Source of the DNA: Cucurbitaria berberidis CBS 394.84
Lineage: Eukaryota > Ascomycota > Dothideomycetes > Pleosporales > Cucurbitariaceae
DNA: 64,000 nucleotides
NCBI RefSeq assembly: GCF_010015615.1
Contig: NW_024468937.1
Span: 5,981,674-6,045,673, forward strand
Reading direction: 5' to 3'
How positions within the stretch are numbered: the first letter of the stretch is position 1; each line of letters begins with the position of its first letter. The position numbers and the translations under genes are program-made. Below the pieces are notes generated by a model. It saw only the letters and a list, made by a program, of their open reading frames with translations. It was not told where the DNA came from and ran no database searches. Positions 43,587 through 55,248 of the stretch are shown here, piece after piece.

Positions 43587-46500
43587 TTATCTTGACTTGT
43601 CGCTCGACTCGCCGGCGAAAGGTCCTACTACGAAATTAGGCGTGGTCTCCGTGTTCTGGCTCGGGGGACCGCGGTAGTCGTGAGGACTAGAAGCCAAGAT
43701 TTGATCAGTCGATTTCGTGTCAGGATGCACTTCAACACCTTCTTGCGCTTCCATGTCTTGCTTGGTAATGTTGCGACCGAATTTGAGGGAGTCGTTGTCA
43801 CCAGTGCCACGGTCAATCGGCGACCAACCGGCTACACTGCCTGCAACAATACCAGCCATAACAGTTGCAGGACCAAAGGCGGAGTTGGAGCGAGATCTTC
43901 CGCGGCGGCGGCTGTTGGGTGTAGGAGGAGCAGGCGAACCTTCGTCTTGTTGGACGCCGTTGTTCGGAGTGCCGGGCAGCGAATGGCTCGATCGTGACCT
44001 GGTGAAGATCTCTTTAGGGTGTTGTACTTTGAACTTGAGGCTGCTGAGGCGGCCGCCACGGACTTTGCGGAGGAAGGCAAGTTCGTCGCGAATTTCCAGC
44101 ATACCCGGATTCCATTGATAATCTTCATCGGACACGACCACTTCTGGAGTGCGCTTGCGCTTGAAGAAGTTGGGAATGCACTTCTCAATGAGCTCGTCGG
44201 GAATCAACCGAACAATCACACCTACGGGGAGGGAGAGGAAACCCAAGACTATCGAGTATCCCCATTGAGCTCCGTTAAGCCTGGTCACGGAGAATGCGAC
44301 ACCACCAACGAAGATAATCATGGTCTGTCCACCAATCATGATGAGCAGAATGACAATGAAGAACCAGTTGTGGGTAATGCCCTCGAAGACATTGAAGCGG
44401 TTATCGAGGCGGCGATTGTTCAGAGCGTTGAAAATCTGCATCCAGACAAAGGTGTTGAAGACGAGAGCAGGCAATTGCTCCTTCTCTCGGTCACTGTGGT
44501 AAGATAGGATGGATTCGCCGGCAAAGTAGAGGATGAAGGTAACTACAAGCTGGTAGATGGCCTGGCCGATGATCATCTTCCACATTCTCAACGTAATCAG
44601 AGGAGCTGACTTGGGATCTGGCTTTCGATCGAGAAGGCTTCGAGTAGGAGGATCGGTCGCAAGAGCCAAAGCGGCGAACGTGTCCATGATAAGATTGACC
44701 CAGAGAAGCTGAACGGCAGTAAGAACGGAGGTTTGGTCTTTGCTGGAGACGGCCGAGACGAACGTGAGCATGACAGCGGTAATGTTTACTGTGATTTGGA
44801 ACTGCAAGAACTTCTTAACAGCGTCGTTCACAGCACGTCCCCAAAGAAGGGCCTTGACAATAGATGCAAAGTTGTCGTCCATAAGGATAATAGCGGATGC
44901 TTCTTTAGCAACCTCAGTACCAGCGATACCCATAGAGAAACCGACATCGGCGGTCTTGAGTGCTGGAGCATCGTTTGTGCCGTCACCGGTAACTGCAACC
45001 GTCTCGCCGAGCTCTTTGAGGCGTTTGACGAGCTTGCGCTTATCCTCCGGACTGGACCGGGCAAGAACACAAAGCTTGGGAATCACGGCATCCATGTCCC
45101 TCTTCGACAACTTGCGGAAGGTAGGGCCTTCCATGACAACACCGCCAGGAACAAGAATACCGCAGTCTTCGGCAATAGCCTTGGCTGTCATGACGTTGTC
45201 ACCGGTAACCATGCGGACGTAAACTCCGGCATGCTGGCAGTCCTTGACAGCTTCACGAACACTGTCTCGTAGCGGATCCTGAATACCAACAACAGCTAGG
45301 AAGGTCATTTTATTGAAAATGTCTTCGAAAATGGCTTGACTCGGGTCATCTTCATTCTTGCGCGAATCGGTCGGTGGCCAGCTCTCGAAGTCGCGGTAGA
45401 TGAGACCAATAGTGCGTAGTGATCGGGAGGCGTATGTAGTAATGATTTGTTCGAGCGCCTCGCGGTTGTCCTCAGTCATGGGGGCTTCCTTGAGCTCTTT
45501 GGCTGCATCGGTGACAATCTTGTCGCACTTGCCTAAAAGGATCTCGGAAGCACCTTTGACGTACATTCGGTAACGGCCATCATTGAGTTTTGCAACGGCT
45601 GCTGAGCACTTGATTGCCGAGTCGAAGGGAATCACCTGAACGATATTGGCATTAGAGCGCTCCTGACCAACGCTGCCCATGCCCATGTGATCGCGTGCAA
45701 AGCCGAGAAGGGCGGTTTCGGTCTTGGAGCCGATGAAGGGATCAGGTCCTCCTGTCTCGCCTTCAAAGGCAGTCGTATTCTGGATGATGGATTGTTCTAG
45801 GATATCTTTGACTTCTCTGCTGATAGTAGACACGAACTCGGTCGCCGATACGTCATTGGGGTTTTCCACGGGCGACTCCACAACATCCTGACCCTTGTTG
45901 CCGTCGTCTATAGGAGTAGGTGCTCCAGAAGCCTTCAACTTGTGATCTCCAAAGCGGAGGGCTGTCCCAAGCGAGCCAGCAACGACTGTCATTTTGTTTT
46001 GCGTCAGTGTACCCGTCTTGTCGGAGCAAATGGTCGTTGCGTTTCCCATGGTTTCGCAGGATCGGAGCAGTCGGACTAGGTTGTTGTCCTTGAGCATGCG
46101 GGTAGTAGCGAAGGCCAACGCGAGGGTGACAGCGAGAGGTAGACCCTCAGGAACGGCGACGACAATAACGGTAATGGCAACAATGAGAATGTCAAGGAAG
46201 TTCTGGCCCTTTTCCGCAGGCGTAGCACCACTACTCTTGAGGCCAACGAGAAACTCGATGAAGAGAACAACGAAGAGTAACAAGGCAGCTGCTCCACCGA
46301 GTTTGGCAATGTATGTGGCGAGTACATTCAACTTGGACTGCAACGGAGTGACTTCGCTGTCCTCGCGCAGAGACATCATGGTTTTTCCGTAGCTTGAGTT
46401 GATACCGGTAGCGGTGACGAGAAATGATCCTACGCCTTCCGAGACTTTTGCACCAGAAAGAATGAAGGGATCAACTTTCTTCAGATTATCGTGCCTCTCG

Positions 46501-47786
46501 ATGGCCTTGAAGGCATCATCTCCAGGCGTCTTCTTGAGCAGGTCAGATTCACCGGTAGCCGAGGACTCGTCACACTTGATACCGTGACCTTGGATGAGGA
46601 TACCGTCGACAGGTATCATGTCTCCAGGTTCCAGATTGACAACGTCGCCAACAAAGACATCATAGACGGAAATCTCGCGCGTCTTTCCTGACCTAACGAC
46701 CTTGATCGTTCGGTCTTCCTTCTTCCGGTTAAGCTTGACAAACTGACGTTCTTTCTGCCAGTCATTCGCAGCACCGACGACGACGACAATCACAATGGCG
46801 ACAATAATGGCGACACCTTCAATCCACTCGACTTTCGGCTCGCCAGGCTTATGTTTGACCCCGAAAGTTTGGTATAAACCAAGTGCAAGTGAGATGATGG
46901 CCGCCGCAGTCAGTAAAAGCAAAACCTTGTCGTTGTAGGCCATCCATGCTAACTGGAAGATGTTTTTGGGCTTACGAACAGGGAGCCTGTTGTCGCTGTA
47001 GACGCGTTTCCGATCCGCAAAGGTGTTTTCTCCGGTAGGCGTGGGATCAGTGGTTCCAACGCCATTAGATGCGATTTTGGGGGAGGTCTGTGTCGTGCTA
47101 GCCGTGGTAGCTTCCTCAAAAGTCACTGCGCCGTCTAGGTGCTGCTCGTCGACGCTCAAACCAGCCCTCCTATCAGTCCTAAGACCCTTTTCAATGCCGT
47201 CAAGTCCTCCGAGGGCGTAAAAGGCACTAAGACTTTTCGGATTGTACAGCTTTCCTAGATGGCCAGGCGTAAAAGCAAACTTGTTGTTCTCGACTTGGAA
47301 GTCTGCTTCTGTGCCAGGATCGGGCTTCAAGGCATCTTTAGCGTTCATAATCTCAGTCGGGGCCATCTCTCCTCTGAGGTGATCGCCGTTGGTAGATGTG
47401 ACATAGGTACCACTAGAATTAGACTCTCCATTCTCGGTCGCAGAGTCCATCGAGTTTCCTCGAGAGCGGGCACCTGGCACACTCAATAGGCCCGCGTTAT
47501 TCCATCCCTGAACTGGCGACGAGACATTATGAGGGCTCGTTGGTCTACTCTCTTTACTATCGAAGGAGCTCACATTGCGCAGCTCCTGTGACGGCTGCCT
47601 TGTATGCGTCGGTGAGATATTATCCGCGTTGGATTGTGTTGATGCCCTATTATTATCATCTTGTAATTCTCCAAGAGGTACTGATTCTCCCATATTCATG
47701 TCGTTGGTAGCGGATGTGTCGATGGTGATGGTGGGCGCCCGTGGTCGTAAAGGGCCCGGTGAGGGAGTATGCCTGTCGTCGGCCAT
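43587..47786 (-). CDS. PMC1: Vacuolar P-type Ca2+-ATPase (PMCA type)
   Basis: P2B-type pump that loads cytosolic Ca2+ into the vacuole. Single exon, 1399 residues; start in ACCATGGCC. After about 170 Ser/Thr-rich residues comes the cytosolic leader (PKSLSAFYALGGLDGIEKGLR), then TM1-TM2 (VLLLLTAAAIISLALGLYQ; GVAIIVAIVIVVVVGAANDW). The actuator TGES (SATGESDLLKKT) and the Ca2+-binding TM4 PEGLP (VVAVPEGLPLAVTLALAFAT) follow. The phosphorylated Asp is in CSDKTGTLTQ (about D589). The ATP site has KGASE, and the hinge is VTGDGTNDAPALK. TM5-TM10 follow with NLIMDTFAALALATDPPT, and the C-tail is basic and Ser-rich. In fungi this gene is usually under calcineurin/Crz1 control; I cannot confirm such sites here. 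Confidence 0.96.
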   Translation of the reverse strand: MADDRHTPSPGPLRPRAPTITIDTSATNDMNMGESVPLGELQDDNNRASTQSNADNISPTHTRQPSQELRNVSSFDSKESRPTSPHNVSSPVQGWNNAGLLSVPGARSRGNSMDSATENGESNSSGTYVTSTNGDHLRGEMAPTEIMNAKDALKPDPGTEADFQVENNKFAFTPGHLGKLYNPKSLSAFYALGGLDGIEKGLRTDRRAGLSVDEQHLDGAVTFEEATTASTTQTSPKIASNGVGTTDPTPTGENTFADRKRVYSDNRLPVRKPKNIFQLAWMAYNDKVLLLLTAAAIISLALGLYQTFGVKHKPGEPKVEWIEGVAIIVAIVIVVVVGAANDWQKERQFVKLNRKKEDRTIKVVRSGKTREISVYDVFVGDVVNLEPGDMIPVDGILIQGHGIKCDESSATGESDLLKKTPGDDAFKAIERHDNLKKVDPFILSGAKVSEGVGSFLVTATGINSSYGKTMMSLREDSEVTPLQSKLNVLATYIAKLGGAAALLLFVVLFIEFLVGLKSSGATPAEKGQNFLDILIVAITVIVVAVPEGLPLAVTLALAFATTRMLKDNNLVRLLRSCETMGNATTICSDKTGTLTQNKMTVVAGSLGTALRFGDHKLKASGAPTPIDDGNKGQDVVESPVENPNDVSATEFVSTISREVKDILEQSIIQNTTAFEGETGGPDPFIGSKTETALLGFARDHMGMGSVGQERSNANIVQVIPFDSAIKCSAAVAKLNDGRYRMYVKGASEILLGKCDKIVTDAAKELKEAPMTEDNREALEQIITTYASRSLRTIGLIYRDFESWPPTDSRKNEDDPSQAIFEDIFNKMTFLAVVGIQDPLRDSVREAVKDCQHAGVYVRMVTGDNVMTAKAIAEDCGILVPGGVVMEGPTFRKLSKRDMDAVIPKLCVLARSSPEDKRKLVKRLKELGETVAVTGDGTNDAPALKTADVGFSMGIAGTEVAKEASAIILMDDNFASIVKALLWGRAVNDAVKKFLQFQITVNITAVMLTFVSAVSSKDQTSVLTAVQLLWVNLIMDTFAALALATDPPTRSLLDRKPDPKSAPLITLRMWKMIIGQAIYQLVVTFILYFAGESILSYHSDREKEQLPALVFNTFVWMQIFNALNNRRLDNRFNVFEGITHNWFFIVILLIMIGGQTMIIFVGGVAFSVTRLNGAQWGYSIVLGFLSLPVGVIVRLIPDELIEKCIPNFFKRKRTPEVVVSDEDYQWNPGMLEIRDELAFLRKVRGGRLSSLKFKVQHPKEIFTRSRSSHSLPGTPNNGVQQDEGSPAPPTPNSRRRGRSRSNSAFGPATVMAGIVAGSVAGWSPIDRGTGDNDSLKFGRNITKQDMEAQEGVEVHPDTKSTDQILASSPHDYRGPPSQNTETTPNFVVGPFAGESSDKSR

Positions 47787-50700
47787 GGTGGTAGCCTTGC
47801 GGGTATTGTCAGAGGGCGAGGCTGTGTGTTGGGCAGGCGGCGATGGATACGAGTCGTAGGGATGGTGCAGTGAGCTGAGGCGTGTTCCGGTGAGCTCTGC
47901 GGGCTAGGAGAAGTGCTGCATGCGGAATGTGCACGCAGGTTATTAAAGGCTAGGTTAGGGAAGGAAGCTGGGGCGAGTTTCGAGGCTGAGCGTCCTTCTT
48001 GCCGACTCCCGTCCACGGTTGCGCGTTGATGCAGAACGAGGTAAGAAGCGACTGAGCTGTCTCTGCAATGGACATGTACCAGAGTCTAGAGCAAACCGCT
48101 AGTCAGTACACGTCTTCGCGCCTGCCGTCGTTTGCCAGCTGCGCCACGACTTCACTCGCTGGGTGTGCGCGTCTCCGTTCGTAGGGGAGCTTACCAGGAA
48201 CCGTTGGATGGGGTCTTGGGAGACGTCGTGGAAGGAGGCGAACTGGACACGGTGAAGCTGAACAGCGGTCTGGTGCTGGACAGATTGTGGCAGTGTCCGG
48301 CGCTGCGCATGCTCATTCGTGGTTGAGGTCGAGGCTGTGGCTATGGACAGTCCAGTGTACCCAGGTACCAGATGGGAGAGAGGCAATTAGGAGATGCGGC
48401 AAGGAAAGACGAGGCCACCGAGGGGTGCTCCAAGTTATCGACTGTTGGTTTGGGTGGCAGGGGAGGAGACGAAGGCACTGGGGCGGCCAGCGCAACCAGA
48501 CCGAGAACGTCTTGTTTGTAGACGATGCTTCCAAGCCCTCGGGGCCTACACAGCCCTCCTTGGCAGGCCTTGTCCGCATGCAGGCTAGCGGCTAAGTGCA
48601 CATTCACATTTGGCGGCCTTTGTGCCTCATTAGGCTCATGTTGCCCCCTGCCCGCGATCGCATCTTCCGTTTCACCTCCCGCAGCCATCTACGAGTGCAG
48701 CCTGCCATGTCGTCGACGTCGTTGTCGTTTTCATTTTCGTTGCCGTCGTCTCCTTAGCAACGAGGGCGAACAATACAACAAGCGCCTCACCAGGCTGCAT
48801 TCCCAAATGAGCTGCCTCCGACGACCATGGAGATGAAGCCAAGATTACGCCCACGGCGCCGTGTCAAAGCGTCATCACCCAGCTATAGCGACGACTTTTC
48901 TCTCGTCTCTTTTTTTCCCCTGTGCTCGGCCAAGACTCGTCCATTGGGACCAGCACCCAACAATAACACATGTTCCTGCTTCAACTGGCCGCCCCTTTCC
49001 CGCCCCATTTAATCACCACTAGCATACCCTCGGGCGACATTCTGGGCGACTATATCTTATTAATCACTAGCCATCCACTTGTCGCTCGCCTGACCATCAT
49101 AGCCATAGCGCCGCATGGAGGAAAACGTGAATCTCCAATGAAGCCAAGAGCGCAAAGCCTTGGCTGCGTCGTGCAAGACCACCAGGCGCATCTCCCGCGT
49201 CCAAGTCACCTTTTGTTCATTATGCGTCAGAGGCTGTCGTATTCAGCATTGACTGTCGCAAAACCTACCCTGCCTCTTGGTATCCAGCATTGCTTCAGTA
49301 TCAGAGAACTCGAGGCGGATATTTTGGGTTTCCTCTGCGGACAGCGTCGTCTGCAGATCACCCGATTGCCCTCAATCAATTGCTAATCTATGGCGGCTAA
49401 GCTTGACTCAAGCTTCCAGTTTGAGGCTTGCCACACAGAGGATCGCCAATGCTGCAGCAGATGACCTTTTCTGCGACCTTGGGCCGTGGACGAACCCCGT
49501 ACTACCAGTACCACTCTCTCTGCTCTCACCCTCTAAGAACAACACGACGTAATGCTATATTTCCCTCTGCCGGTTTCCGCGTGTTCTTTAATGCCAACGC
49601 TACCATTGGTTTGTTTCCCGGCGGTCCCTCGAAAGCACATCAACTCTATTCAACTTGCAAAGTTGACCCAATGCGTACCCGGCTGGTCTAATCTGAGATG
49701 CATTTACCTCTAGTTGTACGATGTGCAGCACCGCAAACAGTGGACTGGCGTTTACTAAGCGCTTCTCTACCTATCCCACCCAATCGACGTGCGCGCCACA
49801 AAACCCGATGCCGTATCTTGTACGGAAACCAAACTACGACTGGTTCGCTTAATCATGAGAAGAAACAAGTCAAACGACAAGGCGTGTCAGCAGTTTCTCA
49901 ACGAATATGGAACATCTCCTCGCTCTTCCACAACTTCAGATTCGTGTTATACTACTGGGTTTCGTCGGGAACCGGCCTATCAGCTTGGCATGCTCCAAAT
50001 CTTTTGGCCTTGAGCCCTATTTTCTAGCTACTTTGAAGTCGACCGTTCCTATGTCCTTGTCGGCCCCCCGTACTTCACGCTCGGTCCAAAAATAGGTTCC
50101 ATGTCCAACCCCCATAAAGCGACCAATCTATTCGCAAAGATATCGAAATAGTATCTCTGCTTCGGAGACTTTTGCTTCTGTTCTAGAATTAGACATCGCG
50201 CATCGCATCTTCCCACAAGATACGATATCGCACAGCATCAACAACCTTGAAGTTCCCACCCCCGGTTGGACTGTAGTGCCTCAAAACTTCAAGGCCTTGA
50301 CTACTCGACCACGCAGAAGCCGTTAGCGAGGCCATAATTCGCCATCTCGGTGAGACGGGCACGCTTTCCTGGGACTGTTGATTTGGTTGAGCACTGTTTT
50401 TGATAAATGTCAATCTTTGTTCGTTTGCGGTTTCGATATTGCACTCCATGGTATTATTAAGTACGCACGGCTTTGTCGTATGTGCATTATCTTGGTCGAG
50501 CTTTTCGGAGTTTCAGAACATGTATATTGTGTTTTGCCTTTGAATACAAATCGGATCTTCAACAAATGGGCAGCCACCTTTCCTAACCAGGCAAATTAAA
50601 ATGGGGCACCTCCCTCACTTCATTCAACAACTTCGATAAATTACCGTTCTTGGCCGCCACCGTCATTACTCTGACCGTTCGTAACCCGGCGAAATCCGCT

Positions 50701-51376
50701 CTAGCTGTTTCTAACACGACCTTGGCCTGGAGGCTGAGGACAGGCCAACACAGGGGAAATTGACGCGTGAGTTTCAAAAGCGAATGGCGTAGCCCAGAAT
50801 GTATAACCTCACCAACACAATTCGATCTATGAGAAAGGATTTGTACCTGAAGCCGTGGTGCCATAATCCCGCGAATGACAGATTCGTCGAGAGTTTGTTG
50901 GACAATAAGCTAATGAAGAAGCCATATGACCAACGAGCGAAGATGCGCCCTACCCATTTCACAAAGTCAACATGGCTTCACGAGCATGCAGTCACAACTC
51001 CAAGGCGGGTGCCGGCCCTAAATCACGTATGCAAGCTCAGTTTGGCGCAGTGCTATAGCATTCGTTGCCACACAACTTTGACGATAGCGCCTTGACTTCC
51101 CTAACCGTTCTGAACATGTCTAACTGCTTTCATGATATACATGAAATCTTGTGAAGTCCGCCTTGCGGCATTGCATACTGCGTGCATATTCTGTCTTTCT
51201 CTATACTATTGCGCTCAGATCGATATACTGTTTACTCTCTTATTACAACGATCATAGGCAGATTCCAAATACGCCTAGGAGCCGTCGTTCGCCCCCAATA
51301 TCCCATCTTGCACAGCCCCGCCGCTCCGTTCCGCCTGCGCAACACCGAACGTGTGACACCGACTGATCGCCGCAGA
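47787..51376. other. Gene-poor interval, 3.6 kb
   Basis: Lies between the PMC1 start and the MFS stop. All frames were read: the open stretches (up to about 140 codons, e.g. 48970-49386 plus) have no recognisable motif, no splice-linked extension and biased composition. GC content looks lower from about 49.7 kb on. It probably holds the PMC1 promoter with a long leader, and possibly an unrecognised non-coding RNA. No snoRNA boxes, tRNA boxes or repeats were found. Confidence 0.45.
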
Positions 51377-53616
51377 TTACGAACCATTTTCCATGCCATC
51401 ATCGTCATTTCTCTTCCGTTTCTTCAGGTGTGGCAATTCAATCGCAAAGACCAATATATTGACCACGACGAACATGGCCATCGCCGAGATGAAGACAAGG
51501 CGCAAACTCTGCATGTACGCATCGATTACTGGGTGTCGTTAGTTTCTGAGGCTGTGTAGAGTTGGTAAAACGGGTATGTATATCGACGATACAAGTGTGA
51601 CGTTGTAGCGTGCTAAGTCCGTACCTTGGCTTTGATGTTCCGGATCAAGGTCGATGATGCTTCGGACCGACTTGCGGACGCGTTGTATGACCTGCAATTG
51701 TCATTAGAATCGGGAAAGAACGACATGTTTCACGGCTTGCAAATTGTTGCGCAAGACGGACAAGAAGAGACGGGACAACAGATGTCGGGAATGTGTAAGA
51801 TGAGGCAAAGTGTGAGATGCTGGGGGTCCGCAGCTTGGCCGCAATGACAGTCTCGAGAAGACGTAATGATACTAAGCAGACATTGGATGATAGTTCCGCA
51901 GTTGCAGGCGAGATTGTGGTACGAACCTTAGCCTTGTTGTGACCGGTGACGAGTTGCTCCAGATACTCCGTCAAGGCGTTCTGCAGTATCAAACTACTGA
52001 ACGAAACGCCCATCACAATGCCTAAACTGCGCCACAGAATCAACGTACTCGTCATGACAGCCTGATCCTCTTGTGAACTTGTCGCAAGTACCGCAAGGCT
52101 CGTAGCTGGGAAACTCAAACCCTGTCCAAGACTCGAAGGCACAAGGAACATGGTCGCAAGCCATGTTGGAATATCATCCCACATTGAAGAGAGACATGTG
52201 GCTCCTACAAGCATACTCAGAGAGCCCACAGCGATGAGCCATTTCATGCGCCCAGTAGCTGTCATGATAAAGCCTGCTGAGACGCCACAGATGGTGAGGG
52301 CGACGGATGGCCCTGCAAGACGAAAGCCAGAAACGGATGCGCTTTCGAGTTTGACCGCTTGGAAGTAGAGAGGTGCGTTGAAGAGGATCGTGTTCATTCC
52401 GATTTGGGCGAAGAAATTGTTGAAGACGAGGTTCCCTCGCGGTTTGCTGAAGAGCATTGGGAGAGGCATTACTGCTCTTGCTGCTCCTGACTCGACTCTG
52501 ATGAGAATGGCCCCAGAAATGACGGCAACAATGAGTGAAGCGATGACGATGGGGTGCTTCCATGGGTAGATGTTGCCTCCTAGATTGAGCCCTAGGATTA
52601 AAAATGCAACGGAACTTGCTAATAGAAAAGACCCAGCAACGTCGAACCCTTTCATAGAATCTCGGATACCCAGTCCTGACCGTTTGGCTAGGTTAGGTCC
52701 GAGCGAAGACGGTGTTGTAAAGATAGCGTTGAGTAAAAGGACCAGGAGGATGGGAATCTGAATCGCAAAAGTCATCCGCCATCCTAGTTTGTCGCACAAA
52801 TAACCGCCAAATGCGGCACCACATGCTGAGCCGCCGCCGTAGAAGAGGTTTATATAGGCCTGGTAGGTTCCTCTGATTTCGATACTGACAAGATCGTTGG
52901 TCATGACGTTACCCATGGAGAGCACACCAGCGGCACCGATCCCACAGAATGCTCTTGCAGCAATGAAGCTCCCTACACTCTGTGCGAGAGCGCACCAAGC
53001 CGTCGTCGCTGCAAGAAGCACGAGACCGGTGAGATACAGTAGGCGGCGACCAAAAGTATCCGACAGCCGACCCATAAGCGGTTGTAGCGATGTCGATGTA
53101 AGTAGAAAGGCAGTCGAAAGCCAGGATGCAGAGTTTGAGGCATGGAAGTACGATGTGATAACTGGATGACTAGACGCCATGAGTGTGGAGTCGAACATGG
53201 CAATCAACGAGTAGGTCAGCAAGATCTGTCGTGCGATATCCGTTTCCAAGAGGAAAGTTGTATGAGAGTGCCCGACTCACGAAGTATCCTAGTAGGATGC
53301 CGCCGAACACACATCTAAATTTCCATTTGCCAACCCCCTCGAGTTTCCCGTTGTTTTGAAATCTCACCAAGTTCTCCAGCTCCGCTCTTGGTGCTGTGTC
53401 ATCATCATCATCATCATCGGGTAAGGCTAGCTGAACATGTGGATGATGACTTCTGGTCTTGCCCAAATCTGGAGACTGATGAACGCTGCCCTCGCCATGT
53501 ATTGCTATCTCTACAGATTGAACATGATTCTCTTGACAATCCGAGGTAGACTGAAGCAGCGGAGTTCGCTCGGAAGGATGCGATGATCGGCCGTTCGCGC
53601 GCGCACCTGAGGGCAT
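51377..53616 (-). CDS. MFS transporter, vacuolar basic amino acid (VBA/Fnx1-like) type
   Basis: DHA2-type proton antiporter with about 14 membrane segments, probably exporting basic amino acids into the vacuole. Exons 53616-53281, 53225-51927, 51691-51625 and 51528-51377 give 617 residues. The N-terminal 110 residues are cytosolic, with an acidic/dileucine sorting-type motif (SERTPLLQS) and a run of seven Asp. TM1 is ILLTYSLIAMFDSTLMASSHPVI. MFS signatures are LMGRLSDTFGRR and FCGIGAAGVLSMGNVMTNDL. Intron 2 is 235 bp with donor AAG|GTTCGT. Accepting it restores the family C-terminus VIQRVRKSVRSIIDLDPEHQ, then YMQSLRLVFISAMAMFVVVN and a basic tail. Reading through would replace this by an unrelated tail. 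Transport substrate is inferred from family only. Confidence 0.9.
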
Positions 53617-53871
53617 TACAACGACTCCTGCCCTTTGGATACGCTTCTCCGCAGAGGGTCATATAACAGAATGGAGGAGATAGCCAAGAAGATGGTGTTG
53701 AAAGTCATGGATGGGATGCAGAGTTGCTTGCATCAAAGATGTAGGTACATCGAGGCGCTGCTGTCGAATCCTCTAACCTCTTCACTGCTAGCACTCCCGA
53801 AATCGCCGCCACCCTTCCATGTCAACGGCGGCAGATCACAAATTCCACTTTGGCTCTGGCAATCTGAAACG
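53617..53871. promoter_or_regulatory. Divergent promoter MFS/GATase, 255 bp
   Basis: Short shared upstream region between two divergent starts. The GATase frame stays open upstream of its ATG but without a better start. No specific motif can be claimed. Confidence 0.4.
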
Positions 53872-54732
53872 ATGAAGACACCCTTAAGAATCGCGATCCT
53901 TCAATGCGACACGCCGCCGCCGGATGTCATTGCAGAGTATGGCAAATACGACCGTATCTTCACGACACTGCTCGAAACGGCTGCCGGGGGAGTAGGCCTA
54001 TCTCCGAAGCAAGATCTTGAGTTGAGCGCTTTTGATGTTGTCACAGCACAGGAGTATCCTGATCTGGAAAACATAGACGCTGTTCTCATCTCTGGCTCAA
54101 GTATGTTATCAGGGCGTGCAAGATGTACTGGTTCATTACTCATGCGATGCAGAACACAACTCGTTCGACAACGAGGCATGGATCTTAAAGCTTGTCGACT
54201 TCACGAAGAAACTCTTGAACCAGGATCGGATCCGAATCATCGGCGTCTGCTTCGGACACCAGATTCTTGGAAGAGCTGCAGGCGTCAAAGTAGGACGGAG
54301 TGACGACGGCTGGGAGATTTCAGTTCTACCCGTTCAGCTCACCGCAAAGGGGAAAGAGATCTTCCAGCAAGATAGCCTTGTACGTGGCTGATAATCACTT
54401 CCTTCCGCCATGGCTGTTTTCCTAACCTTGAATTACTCTAGGCCATCCACCAAATGCACAAGGACATTGTGTTCGAGTATCCTGAAGGTGTCGAGAAGCT
54501 CGGCGGCTCTCCACGCTGTCTCGTTCAAGGCATGTACAAGAAAGGCAGACTCATCTCTGTGCAAGGGCATCCGGAGTTCAACCAAGGCATCGTGACGCAT
54601 CTGGTCAAGATGAGGCAGCAGCAGGGCATCTTCGAGGATGAGCAGGCGCGGGATGCGCTGGAACGAGTTGGGAGGCCTCATGATGGCGTAACTATCGCGA
54701 AAGCATTTCTAAGATTTCTGCTTGAGGATTGA
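53872..54732 (+). CDS. Class I glutamine amidotransferase-like protein
   Basis: Stand-alone GATase1 domain of the group that includes yeast YLR126C; hydrolyses glutamine or a gamma-glutamyl substrate. Exons 53872-54100, 54153-54379 and 54442-54732 give 248 residues (introns 52 and 62 bp). The triad is visible: Cys in GVCFGHQILGRA (about C109), His and Glu in SVQGHPEFNQ (about H195 and E197). The start MKTPLRIAILQCDTPPPDV and DAVLISGSKHNSFDNEAWI are typical. No synthase domain is fused, so this is not GMP or carbamoyl-phosphate synthase. It shares a 255-bp promoter with the MFS amino-acid transporter, which may reflect a nitrogen-related link (inference). Confidence 0.92.
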
Positions 54733-55248
54733 GGGTTGGCACTAGACATGGCGTGGAGATGGTGTGTTTCTACGGTATACCCATCTCTGTTCATTCATTG
54801 CATGTATGTCAGCTATCCTGTGTGGTAGACGTGTGATACTTTGTGGTAGGATGCGATATAGAAACTCGCCAAGGTGTCATTTTTGATTGGAAATAGCCAT
54901 ATCGCAGTCTTTGCAAGACCCGTAATACGCTTCTGAAGGTGCAATGGTGTACACCAGGTAGGGTAGGCTGTTCGCAGCGTGGAGCGACCCCATAAACGGC
55001 GCGGCGTGGCCGTGGGGGTGCCGATCGCCAGGGTCTCTCAACCTTTTGCTGGGCTCCCTCGAATCCTCCTCTCTTGATGACCAGGATGCCTCCTTCCACA
55101 TCGCTCGTTTAGACACCACCTCTTCTTCGACGTCGGCTGCGCCGTAGCAATACCTGTTTTGTTACATTGTATATACTCTCTTAATCCAAAACCCGTCGTT
55201 GCTGCATGCATCTTGCTTGATAGCTGTTCCGGACCCTGGCCATCCCTC
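54733..55248. other. Intergenic, 516 bp
   Basis: GATase 3' flank and YND1 promoter. No gene, RNA or repeat recognised. Confidence 0.55.

Noticed and set aside
51645..51926. Extension of the MFS frame to a different stop near 51645
   Set aside because: The tail has no transmembrane segment and is unlike the family; splicing to 51691 restores the conserved VIQRVRKSVR region and last TM.
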